A stretch of DNA of 64,000 bases from Muribaculaceae bacterium (GCA_910573745.1 CAJSYI010000004.1:1-64000), one strand, 5' to 3'. Numbered from the stretch's first letter, positions 41,939 through 51,778 are shown. Program-made: numbers and translations. The notes: generated by a model not told the origin, from the sequence alone.

Positions 41939-43663
41939 TCATGCCTCCGCAGCCTCCACCTCGGCTTCTTCAACCTTAGTGTCAGGTTTGATGTTCGGCA
42001 ATTCGAGGCCGAGATGCTTTTTGCGGTCCACGACCTTAAGATAAAGGCCAAGAACGAGTGCGGCCACGCCAAGGCATGCAAGCATCACAAGAGGCCAAGT
42101 GTAATCGTAGCTTACGGCAGCCTGCTCCGCGGTCATCGTGCCGTCCTTCACAGCCGCCACGATGTCGGCATTGGTCGAATCGAGAACCTTGCCGATAAGG
42201 AGCGGGAACAGCCACAGGCCGATGTTCTGAATCCAGAAAATCAGCGCATATGCCGAACCGATGATTTTTGCGTCTACAAGTTTGGGGACGCTCGGCCATA
42301 AAGATGCCGGAACAAGCGAGAATGAAGCACCGAGAACGAGGATGGTAACGTATGCCACCATAACGCCTCCTATGTCATTGCCCTTGAACATCGGAAGGAT
42401 GAAAGCGAAAGTAAGGTGGCAGACAATCAGGAGCAACGCACCAAACACAAGCATAGAAGCCGCTTTCCCTTTATAGTCCACATAGTTGCCGAGAATGGGC
42501 GTGATGCCCACTGCAAGAAGCGGGAACACCGCAAAGATGGCGGCAGCCGACTGGCGCATATACCCCATCGTGCAATAAGCTACAAGGGCGATGACAGAAA
42601 CCACAAGCGCAGGAATCTTGACAGATTTGTTCTTGGCAAAGCTGAATCCGAATGCACCACCTGCAACGATGAGCATAATCACATACTGGATATACGTGGC
42701 TGCATCGCCCGACCAAAACGAACCTACAGAACCCGGGTCAAGCGTGAGGTTGCACTGAAGCATATTGACCGCATATTTCTGGAACGGGAAAATAGCCGAG
42801 TAATAAAGCACGCAAAGCAGCGCCACCACCCAGAAGCCAAGCGAACTGAGAATCTTTCCGAGATCGGAAATCTTGAACGGATCGTCCTTTTCCTCAGCCT
42901 CTCCCGTCTGCGCATCAAGCTTCTTGTCCATAAAGAAATAAACGACAAACATAATCAAGGCCACCATCAGGAGCACCACTCCGAAAGCCACTGAACGAGA
43001 CACACTTATGTCTCCCCCGAAGTTAGCCACAAGCGGAGAGAATATCATACATGTACCCACGCCAAGACGCGCAAGAGCCATCTCCGAACCCATGGCCATA
43101 GCCATTTCGCGACCCTTGAACCATTTCACAATGCCTCGGCTTACCGTGATGCCGGCCATCTCCACGCCGCATCCGAAAATCATAAACCCTACGGCGGAAA
43201 GCTTGGCCGATGCCGGCATTCCCTTATAGAAAGGCGATATGCCCAACTCGTCAAAGCCGGGGATATAGTTCAGGTGATTGGTAAACCATACGTCGAGGCT
43301 GCTTCCGATGAAAGCATCCGTAAGCGCATACCAGTTGATGCTTGCCCCGACCAGCATCACTGCCCCTGACAGCAATGCCGTGAACCTCACCCCCATCTTG
43401 TCGAGGATAATGCCGGCGAATATGAGGAAGAAGATAAACACGTTAAGGAACGTCTCCGAACCCTGCATCGTTCCGAATGCAGTCGAGTCCCATCCACGCG
43501 TAGACTGAAGCAGATCCTTGATTGGGGACAAGATGTCCATAAAGATGTAGGAGCAGAACATTGCGAACGACAAAAGTCCCAAGGCAGTCCAGCGCGCCCA
43601 GGCTTTGTCTCTCAACAATTCCACCTTGCCGCCTATGGCGGCATTCAATGTCGTTGAAGCCAT
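41939..43663 (-). CDS. MFS transporter, MFSD1-like
   Basis: A 574-aa major facilitator with 12 hydrophobic helices and extended loops. The first helix pair has LDKMGVRFTALLSG (the MFS motif A region), and GIVKWFKGREMAMAMGSEMAL resembles the equivalent segment in MFSD1-type carriers, for which dipeptides are known substrates in the animal homologue. Substrate here unknown. The C-terminus is a Glu/Ala-rich tail of about 25 residues. Confidence 0.8.
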   Translation of the reverse strand: MASTTLNAAIGGKVELLRDKAWARWTALGLLSFAMFCSYIFMDILSPIKDLLQSTRGWDSTAFGTMQGSETFLNVFIFFLIFAGIILDKMGVRFTALLSGAVMLVGASINWYALTDAFIGSSLDVWFTNHLNYIPGFDELGISPFYKGMPASAKLSAVGFMIFGCGVEMAGITVSRGIVKWFKGREMAMAMGSEMALARLGVGTCMIFSPLVANFGGDISVSRSVAFGVVLLMVALIMFVVYFFMDKKLDAQTGEAEEKDDPFKISDLGKILSSLGFWVVALLCVLYYSAIFPFQKYAVNMLQCNLTLDPGSVGSFWSGDAATYIQYVIMLIVAGGAFGFSFAKNKSVKIPALVVSVIALVAYCTMGYMRQSAAAIFAVFPLLAVGITPILGNYVDYKGKAASMLVFGALLLIVCHLTFAFILPMFKGNDIGGVMVAYVTILVLGASFSLVPASLWPSVPKLVDAKIIGSAYALIFWIQNIGLWLFPLLIGKVLDSTNADIVAAVKDGTMTAEQAAVSYDYTWPLVMLACLGVAALVLGLYLKVVDRKKHLGLELPNIKPDTKVEEAEVEAAEA

Positions 43664-43739
43664 ATAGTTAGGTCTATGTTTTGATTATTGTTTACTGAAC
43701 CCGTCTGCCGCATCGGTAGATAAAGCGACTAATCAACCG

Positions 43740-43747
43740 CAAAATTA
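43740..43747 (-). promoter_or_regulatory. -7 element for the MFS gene
   Basis: Minus-strand TAATTTTG about 76 bases before the MFS ATG. No -33 TTTG at the expected distance. Confidence 0.45.
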
Positions 43748-43874
43748 GCAAAATTTCCTGAAATCCACTTATGATTCCTAAACAAAAATCGGACACACCG
43801 ATGCATTTACGTTTAATCGGATGTTATATATGAAGTTTGGTGCATATTTGACGAATTTTAGAAGAATACGCGAA

Positions 43875-43905
43875 TTTGCCCCCTGCGTTTTTTTTTGTAA
43901 TTTTG
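43875..43905 (+). promoter_or_regulatory. Bacteroidota-type promoter for mlaEF
   Basis: TTTG 43875-43878, 19-base spacer, TAATTTTG 43898-43905. Full consensus. The rest of the 267-base gap to the MFS gene is AT-rich and shows no gene. Confidence 0.75.
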
Positions 43906-43930
43906 CAACCTCAACACAATTGCGTAGCTT

Positions 43931-44677
43931 ATGATAATATCATCTATAAAGTCGTTCGGAAGATACTGCATGTTTATGACGCAGGTCTTCCGCCTCCCTG
44001 ACAAATGGAGCGTATTCGCACGGTCTATGGTCAACGAAATCAGCAAACTCGGCGTCGATTCCATCCCGCTCGTAATCATAATCTCGATATTCATCGGAGC
44101 GGTGATAACCATCCAGATGACCATCAACATCGTGTCTCCCCTTATTCCCTCATATTCCACCGGGCTTGCCACCAGAGAGATACTGCTCCTTGAGTTCTCT
44201 TCGTCGATAATGTCGCTGATTCTCGCCGGAAAGGTGGGAAGCAACATAGCCTCCGAAATCGGAACCATGCGTGTAACCGAACAGATAGACGCACTCGACA
44301 TAATGGGCATAAACTCAGCCAACTTCATAGTATTGCCGAAAATAATAGGCTTTGTTCTTTTCGTCCCTGTCCTGTGCATACTGTCAATGTTCATGGGGCT
44401 TGTCGGAGGATGGTGCATAGCCGAGTTCACCACTATGATTTCCATCGAGAACTACACTTTCGGCATACAATCGTTCTTCAATGAATGGTTCGTCTGGTAC
44501 GGAATCATAAAGACCTACTTCTTCGCGTTCATAATCACAAGCGTAGCTGCCTATTACGGATACTTCGTCAAAGGCGGTGCGCTCGAAGTCGGCAAAGCCA
44601 GCACCAACGCCGTGGTTTCAAGCTCAATCCTCATCCTCCTCGCCGATGTGGTACTCACTAAACTTCTTCTGCAATGA
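43931..44677 (+). CDS. mlaE: MlaE-type ABC transporter permease
   Basis: Inner-membrane part of the MCE/Mla lipid transport system that moves phospholipids between inner and outer membrane. The 248 aa show five or six helices and family blocks VIIISIFIGAVITIQMTINI, LILAGKVGSNIASEIGTMRV, EQIDALDIMGINSANFIVLP. The end overlaps mlaF by ATGA. Confidence 0.9.
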   Translation: MIISSIKSFGRYCMFMTQVFRLPDKWSVFARSMVNEISKLGVDSIPLVIIISIFIGAVITIQMTINIVSPLIPSYSTGLATREILLLEFSSSIMSLILAGKVGSNIASEIGTMRVTEQIDALDIMGINSANFIVLPKIIGFVLFVPVLCILSMFMGLVGGWCIAEFTTMISIENYTFGIQSFFNEWFVWYGIIKTYFFAFIITSVAAYYGYFVKGGALEVGKASTNAVVSSSILILLADVVLTKLLLQ

Positions 44678-45459
44678 TAGAGGCAAAAAACGTAAGCAAA
44701 TGGTTTGACGGACAACGCGTCCTATACGACATATCAGCAAATTTCGAGACAGGAAAGACCAATCTCATCATCGGACAAAGCGGGTCTGGAAAAACAGTCT
44801 TCATGAAATGCCTTATCGGGCTTCTGACCCCGGAAGAAGGCACAATAAGCTATGACGGCCGCCTTTTCCGCGAAATGGACGCAAAACAGCGAAAACAGCT
44901 CCGCATGGAAATCGGGATGCTTTTCCAGGGTTCGGCACTTTTCGACAACGAGACTGTACTCGGCAACGTGATGTTTCCCCTGAAGATGTTTTCCCCTATG
45001 TCGAAAAAGGAGCAGCTTGAACGCGCACGCTTCTGCATAAGCCGCGTAGGCCTTGAAAACGCCGATGACAAATTCCCGTCTGAAATCTCAGGCGGCATGC
45101 AGAAACGCGTAGCCATAGCGCGTGCAATCGCCCTCAATCCGCGCTACCTTTTCTGCGACGAGCCGAACTCCGGACTCGACCCGAAGACCTCGATTCTCAT
45201 AGATGAGCTGCTGAGCGACATCACTCACGAATACGGAATCACAACCGTTATCAATACGCATGACATGAATTCCGTGCTCGGAATCGGAGAAAACATCATC
45301 TTCATCAACAAAGGGCACTGCGACTGGACTGGCAACGACAGAAGCATATTCCGCTCTACAAGCAAATCGCTCAACGACTTCGTGTTCGCATCAAAGCTCT
45401 TCCAGGAAGTGAAGCATTTCTTGGAACGCGAATACGAAAACAAACAAGACGAAAAATAA
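44674..45459 (+). CDS. mlaF: MlaF-type ABC transporter ATPase
   Basis: ATPase partner of MlaE. Walker A is IIGQSGSGKTVFMK (about 29-42), the signature is EISGGMQKRVAIARAIA, Walker B is YLFCDEPNSGLDP, and the H-loop is VINTHDMNSV. At 261 aa it is full length. The next gene, smpB, is convergent, so the MCE-domain partner (MlaD) is not in this cluster. Confidence 0.92.
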   Translation: MIEAKNVSKWFDGQRVLYDISANFETGKTNLIIGQSGSGKTVFMKCLIGLLTPEEGTISYDGRLFREMDAKQRKQLRMEIGMLFQGSALFDNETVLGNVMFPLKMFSPMSKKEQLERARFCISRVGLENADDKFPSEISGGMQKRVAIARAIALNPRYLFCDEPNSGLDPKTSILIDELLSDITHEYGITTVINTHDMNSVLGIGENIIFINKGHCDWTGNDRSIFRSTSKSLNDFVFASKLFQEVKHFLEREYENKQDEK

Positions 45460-45471
45460 TGCCCACACTGC

Positions 45472-45502
45472 GCAATCCCGAGTCTTCAGCCTCCGGGATT
45501 GC
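45472..45502. terminator. Hairpin between convergent mlaF and smpB
   Basis: Perfect 9-bp stem GCAATCCCG (45472-45480) with 45494-45502, 13-base loop. Tail-to-tail position suggests shared termination, but no T-tract directly follows on either strand. Confidence 0.4.
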
Positions 45503-45528
45503 CCTATGCATCAGTCAATTCAATCCGG

Positions 45529-45981
45529 TCATTTCATCATGACACGGGCAAGGTTCCGCTTGTCCTCGCGTTCTTTGATGCTCTGACGTTTGTCGTACTG
45601 TTTCTTTCCCCGACCTACGCCTATTACAAGCTTGGCATATCCACGGTCCGAAATGAAGATACGGAGAGGAATCACCGTAAAACCGGGGTCTTCCGAAGCC
45701 TTGGCAATTTTCGCTATCTCTTTGCGATTGAGCAGGAGCTTGCGGTCGCGACGAGCACTGTGATTATTGTAAGAACCATAGAAATACTCGGAAATGTTTA
45801 TCCCCTTGACCCATACCTCACCCCTGTCCACAACGCAATATGAATCCACAAGAGAAGCCTTGCCTGCCCTTATTGACTTTATCTCAGTTCCTGTCAACAC
45901 CATGCCGGCAGTAAAGGTCTCGGTTATCTCGTAGTCGAACGTTGCCCGACGGTTCTTTATGTTAACTTGACTTGCTTTCAT
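45529..45981 (-). CDS. smpB: SsrA-binding protein SmpB
   Basis: Carries tmRNA into stalled ribosomes for trans-translation. The 150-aa size and blocks [54 protein letters not shown] and the basic C-terminal tail ([18 protein letters not shown]) are characteristic. The tmRNA gene is not in the window. Confidence 0.95.
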   Translation of the reverse strand: MKASQVNIKNRRATFDYEITETFTAGMVLTGTEIKSIRAGKASLVDSYCVVDRGEVWVKGINISEYFYGSYNNHSARRDRKLLLNRKEIAKIAKASEDPGFTVIPLRIFISDRGYAKLVIGVGRGKKQYDKRQSIKEREDKRNLARVMMK

Positions 45982-46015
45982 CTTTTCTAATGTTTTTTAC
46001 CCCCTTGCAATCATC

Positions 46016-46696
46016 TCAGAGATTCCGGGGAATCATCATGACAAAAATCCATTGCATCAGCCACGGAACCCCAATCGTGAGCAGCGATACGGACACCATA
46101 AGCAGCGTCTCCCTGTTACTTCCGCAACGAAGGAACCTCACACCCTTCACTATCATAAAAATAGTGTACAACGGCAAAAAGACGAGTACCGGCTGGAAAA
46201 AAGGCACAAGTCCGATAAGTATCCGCACCATAGCCAAAGAGGTCATGGCCACCATAACAAAGTTGCGCCCGAACGGGGCATCAAAACACCGGCGGCAATC
46301 TGCCGGAAGAAACGACTTCAACAACATGATTACCGTGAAGTAGCCGAGAAAATAGGAAATGAAACTGATCAACGCCTCCACAAGCAAAGACTGCAACGGT
46401 GTGGAAGAAACATAAAACAGCATCGCGAAACACGACAGTGCCAACACGGCAAGCACAGGATAATAACAACCCTGAGCCATCCTTTCAGGAGCCGGATTTG
46501 CGCGCTTCAATCCCTTCCAGCCATTCACGGGATTGAACAAGACCTTAAGGAACAATATAAAAGGGTTTACACCTTCCGGACTCTTCGGATTCCCTGAGCC
46601 GGAATATGCCTGATCTTCCGTCTCATCATCAGGAATAACGTAGAATCCTTCCTTTTCTTCCGTGTCCCGGGCATCTATGTCTTTGTTGTTTGCCAT
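46016..46696 (-). CDS. Yip1-like membrane protein
   Basis: A 226-aa protein started at the ATG at 46696 (MANNKDIDARDTEEKEG). A hydrophilic, acidic N-terminus of about 60 residues is followed by about five membrane helices (YYPVLAVLALSCFAMLFYV, LVEALISFISYFLGYFTVIM, and others) in the layout of Yip1-family proteins. Bacterial members have no settled role. A consensus promoter directly upstream shows it can be transcribed on its own, although trkH ends just before it. Confidence 0.65.
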   Translation of the reverse strand: MANNKDIDARDTEEKEGFYVIPDDETEDQAYSGSGNPKSPEGVNPFILFLKVLFNPVNGWKGLKRANPAPERMAQGCYYPVLAVLALSCFAMLFYVSSTPLQSLLVEALISFISYFLGYFTVIMLLKSFLPADCRRCFDAPFGRNFVMVAMTSLAMVRILIGLVPFFQPVLVFLPLYTIFMIVKGVRFLRCGSNRETLLMVSVSLLTIGVPWLMQWIFVMMIPRNL

Positions 46697-46710
46697 AATG
46701 AAATGAAACG

Positions 46711-46742
46711 CAAAATTAATAAATTCGGTTCTTTCCTGCAAA
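46711..46742 (-). promoter_or_regulatory. Bacteroidota-type promoter for the Yip1-like gene
   Basis: Minus strand TTTG (46739-46742), 20-base spacer, TAATTTTG (46711-46718). Full consensus, placed just after the trkH stop. It supports the start at 46696. Confidence 0.72.
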
Positions 46743-46752
46743 TAACAACACG

Positions 46753-48222
46753 TCATTTACGCCAGAAAGAGGGTGAGAAAAGCAGCAGAATGGTGTAAAG
46801 CTCCAATCGTCCCACAAGCATACAGAATGCAAGAACCCATTTGGCTCCGGCAGGGACAAGGGAATAATTACCGGAAAGTCCGGTTATCTCAGTGCCAAGA
46901 CCCGTATTCGACACGGCGGAAAGCGCGCAGAAAAAACTGTCCACAAGAGGCATGCCGAACAAAGTCAGCATCACACCGCCAGCCATGACAACGACAACAT
47001 ACATGAACAGAAACGCCAACACCTTCTGCACCAACACATATGAAGTGCCTTTGCCGTTTATGCAGACCGTCGTAACCGCGTTTGGATTCATCATCTTATA
47101 GAATTCATTCTTCAGGAACTTGAACAATATGACTATCCTGTCTATCTTCGCTCCTCCAGAAGTGCTGCCGGCAGAAGCTCCGACAAACATCATAACAACA
47201 AGCACCACAACAGCCAGAGGCCCCCAGTCGGGAAAGTCAGGCTCTGTAAGTCCGGTGGACGAAACTATGGAAACGACCTGAAAAAGCGGGTCAATAGTCA
47301 AATCCGCCACCGAACGAACCAGACCACGGACTGTCAGGTTAAGACACAGAAGAAAATAGCAAGCAACAATCAGGCACACGTAACTCTTGAACACCGTATT
47401 CTTCCAGAGATGCATACCGCCTACGGTAACGCTCCTGTATATAAGCGTGAAATTCACACCTCCAAGGAACATGAACACAACCACCACTATCTTCACATAC
47501 AGCGAGTTACCGCCTATGGACATATCCGATGTGGCAAAACCTCCGGTAGACATAGTGGAAAGTCCGTAACACACGGCATCGAAGATGTCCATCTCCGAAA
47601 ACGCGAGCAGCACTATCAGAAGCACTGTAAGGCAAATGTACACCAGCCACAGACCTTTGGCCGTATAGCTCACGCGCGGCCTCAGCTTGTCATGCGTAAT
47701 TCCGGTAACCTCCGCGTTGAACAGCTGCATACCGCCCTGATAATTGAGCATAGGCACAACCGCCAACGTAAACAGTATGATTCCAAGACCTCCTATCCAT
47801 TGAATCACGCAACGCCAGAACAAGACCGACTTCGGCACTCCGACAAGAGAATCAAGAACAGACGCGCCGGTGGTGGTGAATCCGCTCATCGTCTCGAAAA
47901 ACGCGTCAGTTACGTTGAGATGCGTTTTGCTGAGCAGGAACGGGAGCATACCGAACAACGAAAGAATCACCCACGTCATTCCGGTCAGCAGAATCGCCTC
48001 CCTCTTCCCCATCTCACGTGATTTGGGCCTCAGACTCATCATAATCCCGCCCGAAACGGCCGTAACTCCAAGAGAAATAATGAAAGCCAACGTTTCATTC
48101 TCTCCGTACAGCAATCCAACGATAAGGGGGACAAGCATAAACCCGGCCTCTATCATCAGAAGCCAGCCTATAACCCTGAGGAGCATCGGGAAGTTTATGT
48201 ACAATCTGCTCTTAAAAGCCAT
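46753..48222 (-). CDS. trkH: Potassium uptake protein TrkH
   Basis: Channel-like subunit of the Trk K+ uptake system. The 489 aa contain the repeated M1-P-M2 units with filter-like segments (FFETMSGFTTTGASVLD, AVCYGLSTMSTGGFAT, VVSIVSSTGLTEPDF, ALSAVSNTGLGTE). It pairs with TrkA encoded just upstream on the same strand. The C-terminal LVGRLELYTILLLFSPSFWR is typical. Confidence 0.95.
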   Translation of the reverse strand: MAFKSRLYINFPMLLRVIGWLLMIEAGFMLVPLIVGLLYGENETLAFIISLGVTAVSGGIMMSLRPKSREMGKREAILLTGMTWVILSLFGMLPFLLSKTHLNVTDAFFETMSGFTTTGASVLDSLVGVPKSVLFWRCVIQWIGGLGIILFTLAVVPMLNYQGGMQLFNAEVTGITHDKLRPRVSYTAKGLWLVYICLTVLLIVLLAFSEMDIFDAVCYGLSTMSTGGFATSDMSIGGNSLYVKIVVVVFMFLGGVNFTLIYRSVTVGGMHLWKNTVFKSYVCLIVACYFLLCLNLTVRGLVRSVADLTIDPLFQVVSIVSSTGLTEPDFPDWGPLAVVVLVVMMFVGASAGSTSGGAKIDRIVILFKFLKNEFYKMMNPNAVTTVCINGKGTSYVLVQKVLAFLFMYVVVVMAGGVMLTLFGMPLVDSFFCALSAVSNTGLGTEITGLSGNYSLVPAGAKWVLAFCMLVGRLELYTILLLFSPSFWRK

Positions 48223-48252
48223 ATCGTCCGTCGTCTTTGCCTGAAACCCGGC

Positions 48253-49587
48253 TCATCCGAACCATTTCTCGATTTTGTGGATCGAACCCGACAGGCAGAA
48301 TACCGTAACGAAGTCGCCAGGAAGGATATGCGTGTCGCCTCCCACCATCTCTATGGAATTGTCGCGGACCAGAGCTGCAAGAGTCATTCCGAAAGGCAGA
48401 CGCAAATCCTTGACAGGAGCCTTCGTTATCTTGGCTCCTTGCCTCACCTGAAGTTCCGCGACTTCAGCATCCGCAAGGGCAAGGCACTTTGCACTCGATT
48501 CGTCCGTATCAAGGAGGATCTTGAAAATATGGCTCGAAGCAAGAAGCTTTTTGTTGATTGTAGTCCCGATGTTCAGATTTTCAGCCTGCGAAAGGAACTG
48601 GATGTTCTCGACATCGGCAATAGTCTTGGGCACTCCGAACTCCTTAGCGGTCAGGCATGCGAGGATATTGGTTTCAGAAGAGTCCGTAAGGGCAAGAAAA
48701 GCATCATACTGAAACACATTGTTGTCCCTCAGAACCTCTATGTCGCGGCCGTCGCCAAGTAGAATCTCGCAGTCCGGAAGCATCATGGCCATCTGCTCGC
48801 AATGATCCCGGTCGAGATCGATAATCTTTATATGATAATGCTCGTGATAGTCGAGCGCAAACCGCAATGCTATGGGACTCCCGCCCATGATGAGCACTTT
48901 CCGGATGTTGCGCTTCTTCTTGCCGCACAAATCGCGCACCTGCTCCACAAAAGGAGCAGTGGTGATGAAATACACTATGTCGTCGCGCAATATGGCATCG
49001 TTGCCGTGGGGGATGATTGTCTCATTGTTCCGTTTGATGGCCGCGACATGGAAATTATGGCCTGTAACAGGTAAGTCCTTAAGTTTGCAGTCCAATATCG
49101 GACACTCAGTCCTTATCTTCACACCTATAAGAAGCAGACCTCCGTCGTGAAGCTCGCCCCAATAGCGTGCCCAATTATGCCTCAATGCAATGTTGATTTC
49201 GTCTGATGCCAGATTTTCCGGATAGATAAGATAATCCACACCAAGCGAACGGAGCACTTCGCCGTTCGCCTGATCCTGAAACTCATCACTGTCGATACGC
49301 GCAACCGTCTTTCGCGCACCCAACTTCTTGGCTATGCAGCATGACGAGATATTCCGTGTCTCATACGGCGTTACTGCAATGTAGAGGTCTGTATCCTGCA
49401 CACCGATGTCCCTGAGCGTGCGGAACGAAGATGACGAGCCGTTCCACGTCATCAGATTGTAATTGGAATCTATGATGTCGAGCCGTTCCTGATCATTGTC
49501 AAGAAGTATGATGTCCTGATCCTCGTTGGAAAGCATCTTGGCGAGGTGTGTACCCACTTCTCCCGCGCCCACGATTACGATTTTCAT
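48253..49587 (-). CDS. trkA: Trk system peripheral subunit TrkA
   Basis: Cytoplasmic regulator that binds NAD(H) or ATP and gates TrkH. The 444 aa hold two TrkA_N Rossmann units (VIVGAGEVGTHLAKML at the start, VLIMGGSPIALRFALDY at about 235) each followed by a TrkA_C domain. The second glycine loop is less regular (GGSPIA). It lies 30 bases upstream of trkH and 1 base after dxs on the same strand. Confidence 0.94.
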   Translation of the reverse strand: MKIVIVGAGEVGTHLAKMLSNEDQDIILLDNDQERLDIIDSNYNLMTWNGSSSSFRTLRDIGVQDTDLYIAVTPYETRNISSCCIAKKLGARKTVARIDSDEFQDQANGEVLRSLGVDYLIYPENLASDEINIALRHNWARYWGELHDGGLLLIGVKIRTECPILDCKLKDLPVTGHNFHVAAIKRNNETIIPHGNDAILRDDIVYFITTAPFVEQVRDLCGKKKRNIRKVLIMGGSPIALRFALDYHEHYHIKIIDLDRDHCEQMAMMLPDCEILLGDGRDIEVLRDNNVFQYDAFLALTDSSETNILACLTAKEFGVPKTIADVENIQFLSQAENLNIGTTINKKLLASSHIFKILLDTDESSAKCLALADAEVAELQVRQGAKITKAPVKDLRLPFGMTLAALVRDNSIEMVGGDTHILPGDFVTVFCLSGSIHKIEKWFG

Positions 49588-49588
49588 T

Positions 49589-51532
49589 TCATCCGCGCCC
49601 CTTGATTGTTTCTTCCACAGCCTTGGCTATTCCATCTGAGTCATAACCGCACTCATGCCAAAGCTCATCAGGAGTACCTTGTGCCACCCATTTGTCCGGT
49701 GTCCCGAGACACACAACCCTGATGCCGCCGTCATATCCGGCTGCCCATTCGCTAACGGCAGATCCAAGTCCGCCTGATGCCGCACCGTCCTCTACCGTAA
49801 CCACGGTTTCGATTCCGGCTTCAGCCAACCGGACTAAAAGCTCCTTGTCAAGAGGCTTAAGCCATATCATATCGTATACGGCGGCTGCAACCCCTTTCTC
49901 GGACAACAGTTCAGCGGCACGTTCGGCCTGCCTTACCGCAGGGCCGAGGGCAAGAATGGCCGTTTCTGCCCCGTCGCTGGCCCTTACGCAGCGGGCTTTC
50001 CCTATTTCAATCTCTTCCAACGGAGTCTGCCATTCAGCTACCGACGCCTTGCCACGTGGATAGCGTATTGCAAGCGGAGAATCCATTTTCAGCGAAGTGA
50101 ACATAAGATTGCGCAACGTGCGCTCGTCTGCAGGCGCGGCGACACAAATGGAGGGTATGCACCTAAGATAGGCAAGGTCGAAAAGTCCGTGGTGAGTAAC
50201 TCCGTCCTCACCCACTATCCCTGCGCGGTCAATGCAGAAACATACCGGAAGCCCTTGGATGCACACGTCATGGATTATGTTGTCGTATGCCCTTTGCAGG
50301 AAAGAGCTGTAGATGGCCACGAAAGGACGCTTCCCCGCAGCAGCCAAACCGCCGGCAAACGTAACGGCATGCCCTTCTGAAATGCCTACATCGAAAGCCC
50401 TTGACGGATGTTTCTTCAGCATAAGGTTCATTGAAGTGCCTGAAGGCATCGCTGCTGTAACCCCGGCCACCCTCGAATCGGTGTCTGCAAGCTCGACAAG
50501 CGTGTGTCCGAACACTTCCTGCCAATTCGGAATCCCGTCGTTGCTTTTCTTGATCCTCTCCCCTGTCTCCGGATTGAACTTACCGGGCGCATGCCATGTA
50601 GTCGGGTCTTTTTCGGCCTGCTCGAAGCCTTTACCCTTCACAGTGCGCAGATGAAGGATGCGCGGGCCGTTCATATTCTTGATTTCGTTCAAGACCTTGA
50701 CAATCTTTCCAACGTCATGGCCGTCAAACGGACCGAAATACCTTATGTTAAGACCTTCGAAAATGTTCTGTCTCGCAGAAATCAGAGCTTTCAGGGCATT
50801 GTTGAATCTAAGCACCATACCCCTTCCCTTCTCTTTGATGATTCCCTTACGCTTGCAGAAACGGTATATCTTGTCGCGCCAGCGGTTGTATCGCGATGAA
50901 GTGTTCAGGTCTGTCATATAACGGTGCAATGCACCGACATTGTCATCAATCGACATATCATTGTCGTTGAGGATGATAAGCAGGTTGTTAGGATTGTTGG
51001 ATGCATTGTTCAACCCTTCAAATGCGAGTCCCCCGCTTATCGAGGCATCTCCTATGACTGCCACAGTCTTACGATGCTCATGTCCCGGAGTCGTACTGTC
51101 TGCAATGGCCATTCCCAAAGCGGCAGAAATGGAATTTGAGGCATGCCCTGCCACAAAAGTGTCGTACTCGCTTTCATTCGGATTCGGAAAACCGCTCAGT
51201 CCGCCCAGCTTACGCAAAGAAGCAAAAGCCTCCCTTCTTCCGGTAAGTATCTTATGCGCGTATGACTGATGTCCCACATCCCAGACTATATGGTCCTCAG
51301 GAGTGTTGAATACGTAATGCAGAGCCACCGTTATCTCCACTGCACCCATGCTTGATGCGAAATGGCCCGGATTGCTGGAAAGATTCGCTATTATGCATTT
51401 TCTCAGCTCATCGCAGACCTGCGGCAGCCGCTCCTGCGGCAGTTTGCGCAAATCGGACGGAAAACCGATGGTCTGCAAAAGCGGACAATCGGAGTCTCGG
51501 GAAACTATGCTGTGGTTGGCAGATTCGCTCAT
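49589..51532 (-). CDS. dxs: 1-deoxy-D-xylulose-5-phosphate synthase
   Basis: First enzyme of the non-mevalonate isoprenoid pathway, joining pyruvate and glyceraldehyde 3-phosphate with thiamine diphosphate. The 647 aa show HIVWDVGHQSYAHKILTGRR (about 79), the ThDP/metal motif starting GDASISGGLAFEGLNN and ending at NDND, and the C-terminal transketolase halves (FVAIYSSFLQRAYDNIIHDV, DRAGIVGEDGVTHHG). It overlaps the small upstream gene by 4 bases, so it should be translationally coupled to it. Confidence 0.96.
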   Translation of the reverse strand: MSESANHSIVSRDSDCPLLQTIGFPSDLRKLPQERLPQVCDELRKCIIANLSSNPGHFASSMGAVEITVALHYVFNTPEDHIVWDVGHQSYAHKILTGRREAFASLRKLGGLSGFPNPNESEYDTFVAGHASNSISAALGMAIADSTTPGHEHRKTVAVIGDASISGGLAFEGLNNASNNPNNLLIILNDNDMSIDDNVGALHRYMTDLNTSSRYNRWRDKIYRFCKRKGIIKEKGRGMVLRFNNALKALISARQNIFEGLNIRYFGPFDGHDVGKIVKVLNEIKNMNGPRILHLRTVKGKGFEQAEKDPTTWHAPGKFNPETGERIKKSNDGIPNWQEVFGHTLVELADTDSRVAGVTAAMPSGTSMNLMLKKHPSRAFDVGISEGHAVTFAGGLAAAGKRPFVAIYSSFLQRAYDNIIHDVCIQGLPVCFCIDRAGIVGEDGVTHHGLFDLAYLRCIPSICVAAPADERTLRNLMFTSLKMDSPLAIRYPRGKASVAEWQTPLEEIEIGKARCVRASDGAETAILALGPAVRQAERAAELLSEKGVAAAVYDMIWLKPLDKELLVRLAEAGIETVVTVEDGAASGGLGSAVSEWAAGYDGGIRVVCLGTPDKWVAQGTPDELWHECGYDSDGIAKAVEETIKGRG

Positions 51533-51720
51533 CTTTTCTTCTTTTTGTCGATTTCGGGTGCGACGTATTTACGCCATAGCGGAACAAAAATTATTATTCC
51601 GGAAGCCGCAACAAGAAAAAGCGTGCGGAGTGTGAAGCCACCGCCTGCCATGACTATGCGGCATAGCCACAGCCATACGAGCAAAAGCACTGACAATCCG
51701 ACGATTCTAATTGGCTTCAT
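51529..51720 (-). CDS. 63-aa two-helix membrane protein upstream of dxs
   Basis: Two hydrophobic segments (IVGLSVLLLVWLWLCRIVMA, LFLVAASGIIIFVPLW) and a basic end (DKKKKR). I do not recognise a family. A consensus promoter lies directly upstream, and its stop overlaps the dxs ATG, so it is the leading gene of the dxs transcript. Confidence 0.65.
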   Translation of the reverse strand: MKPIRIVGLSVLLLVWLWLCRIVMAGGGFTLRTLFLVAASGIIIFVPLWRKYVAPEIDKKKKR

Positions 51721-51744
51721 AGCAATAATGATTCATACCAAATA

Positions 51745-51776
51745 CAAAATTAGCAATTTTTCGCCGAAACCACAAA
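51745..51776 (-). promoter_or_regulatory. Bacteroidota-type promoter for the dxs-trkA-trkH transcript
   Basis: Minus strand TTTG (51773-51776), 20-base spacer, TAATTTTG (51745-51752). Full consensus, between the sprA stop and the 63-aa gene. Confidence 0.75.
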
Positions 51777-51778
51777 TG

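Noticed and set aside
41848-42081. 78-codon upstream extension of the Spi-domain gene
   Set aside because: It overlaps the end of the MFS gene and hides a good signal peptide that starts at 41847.
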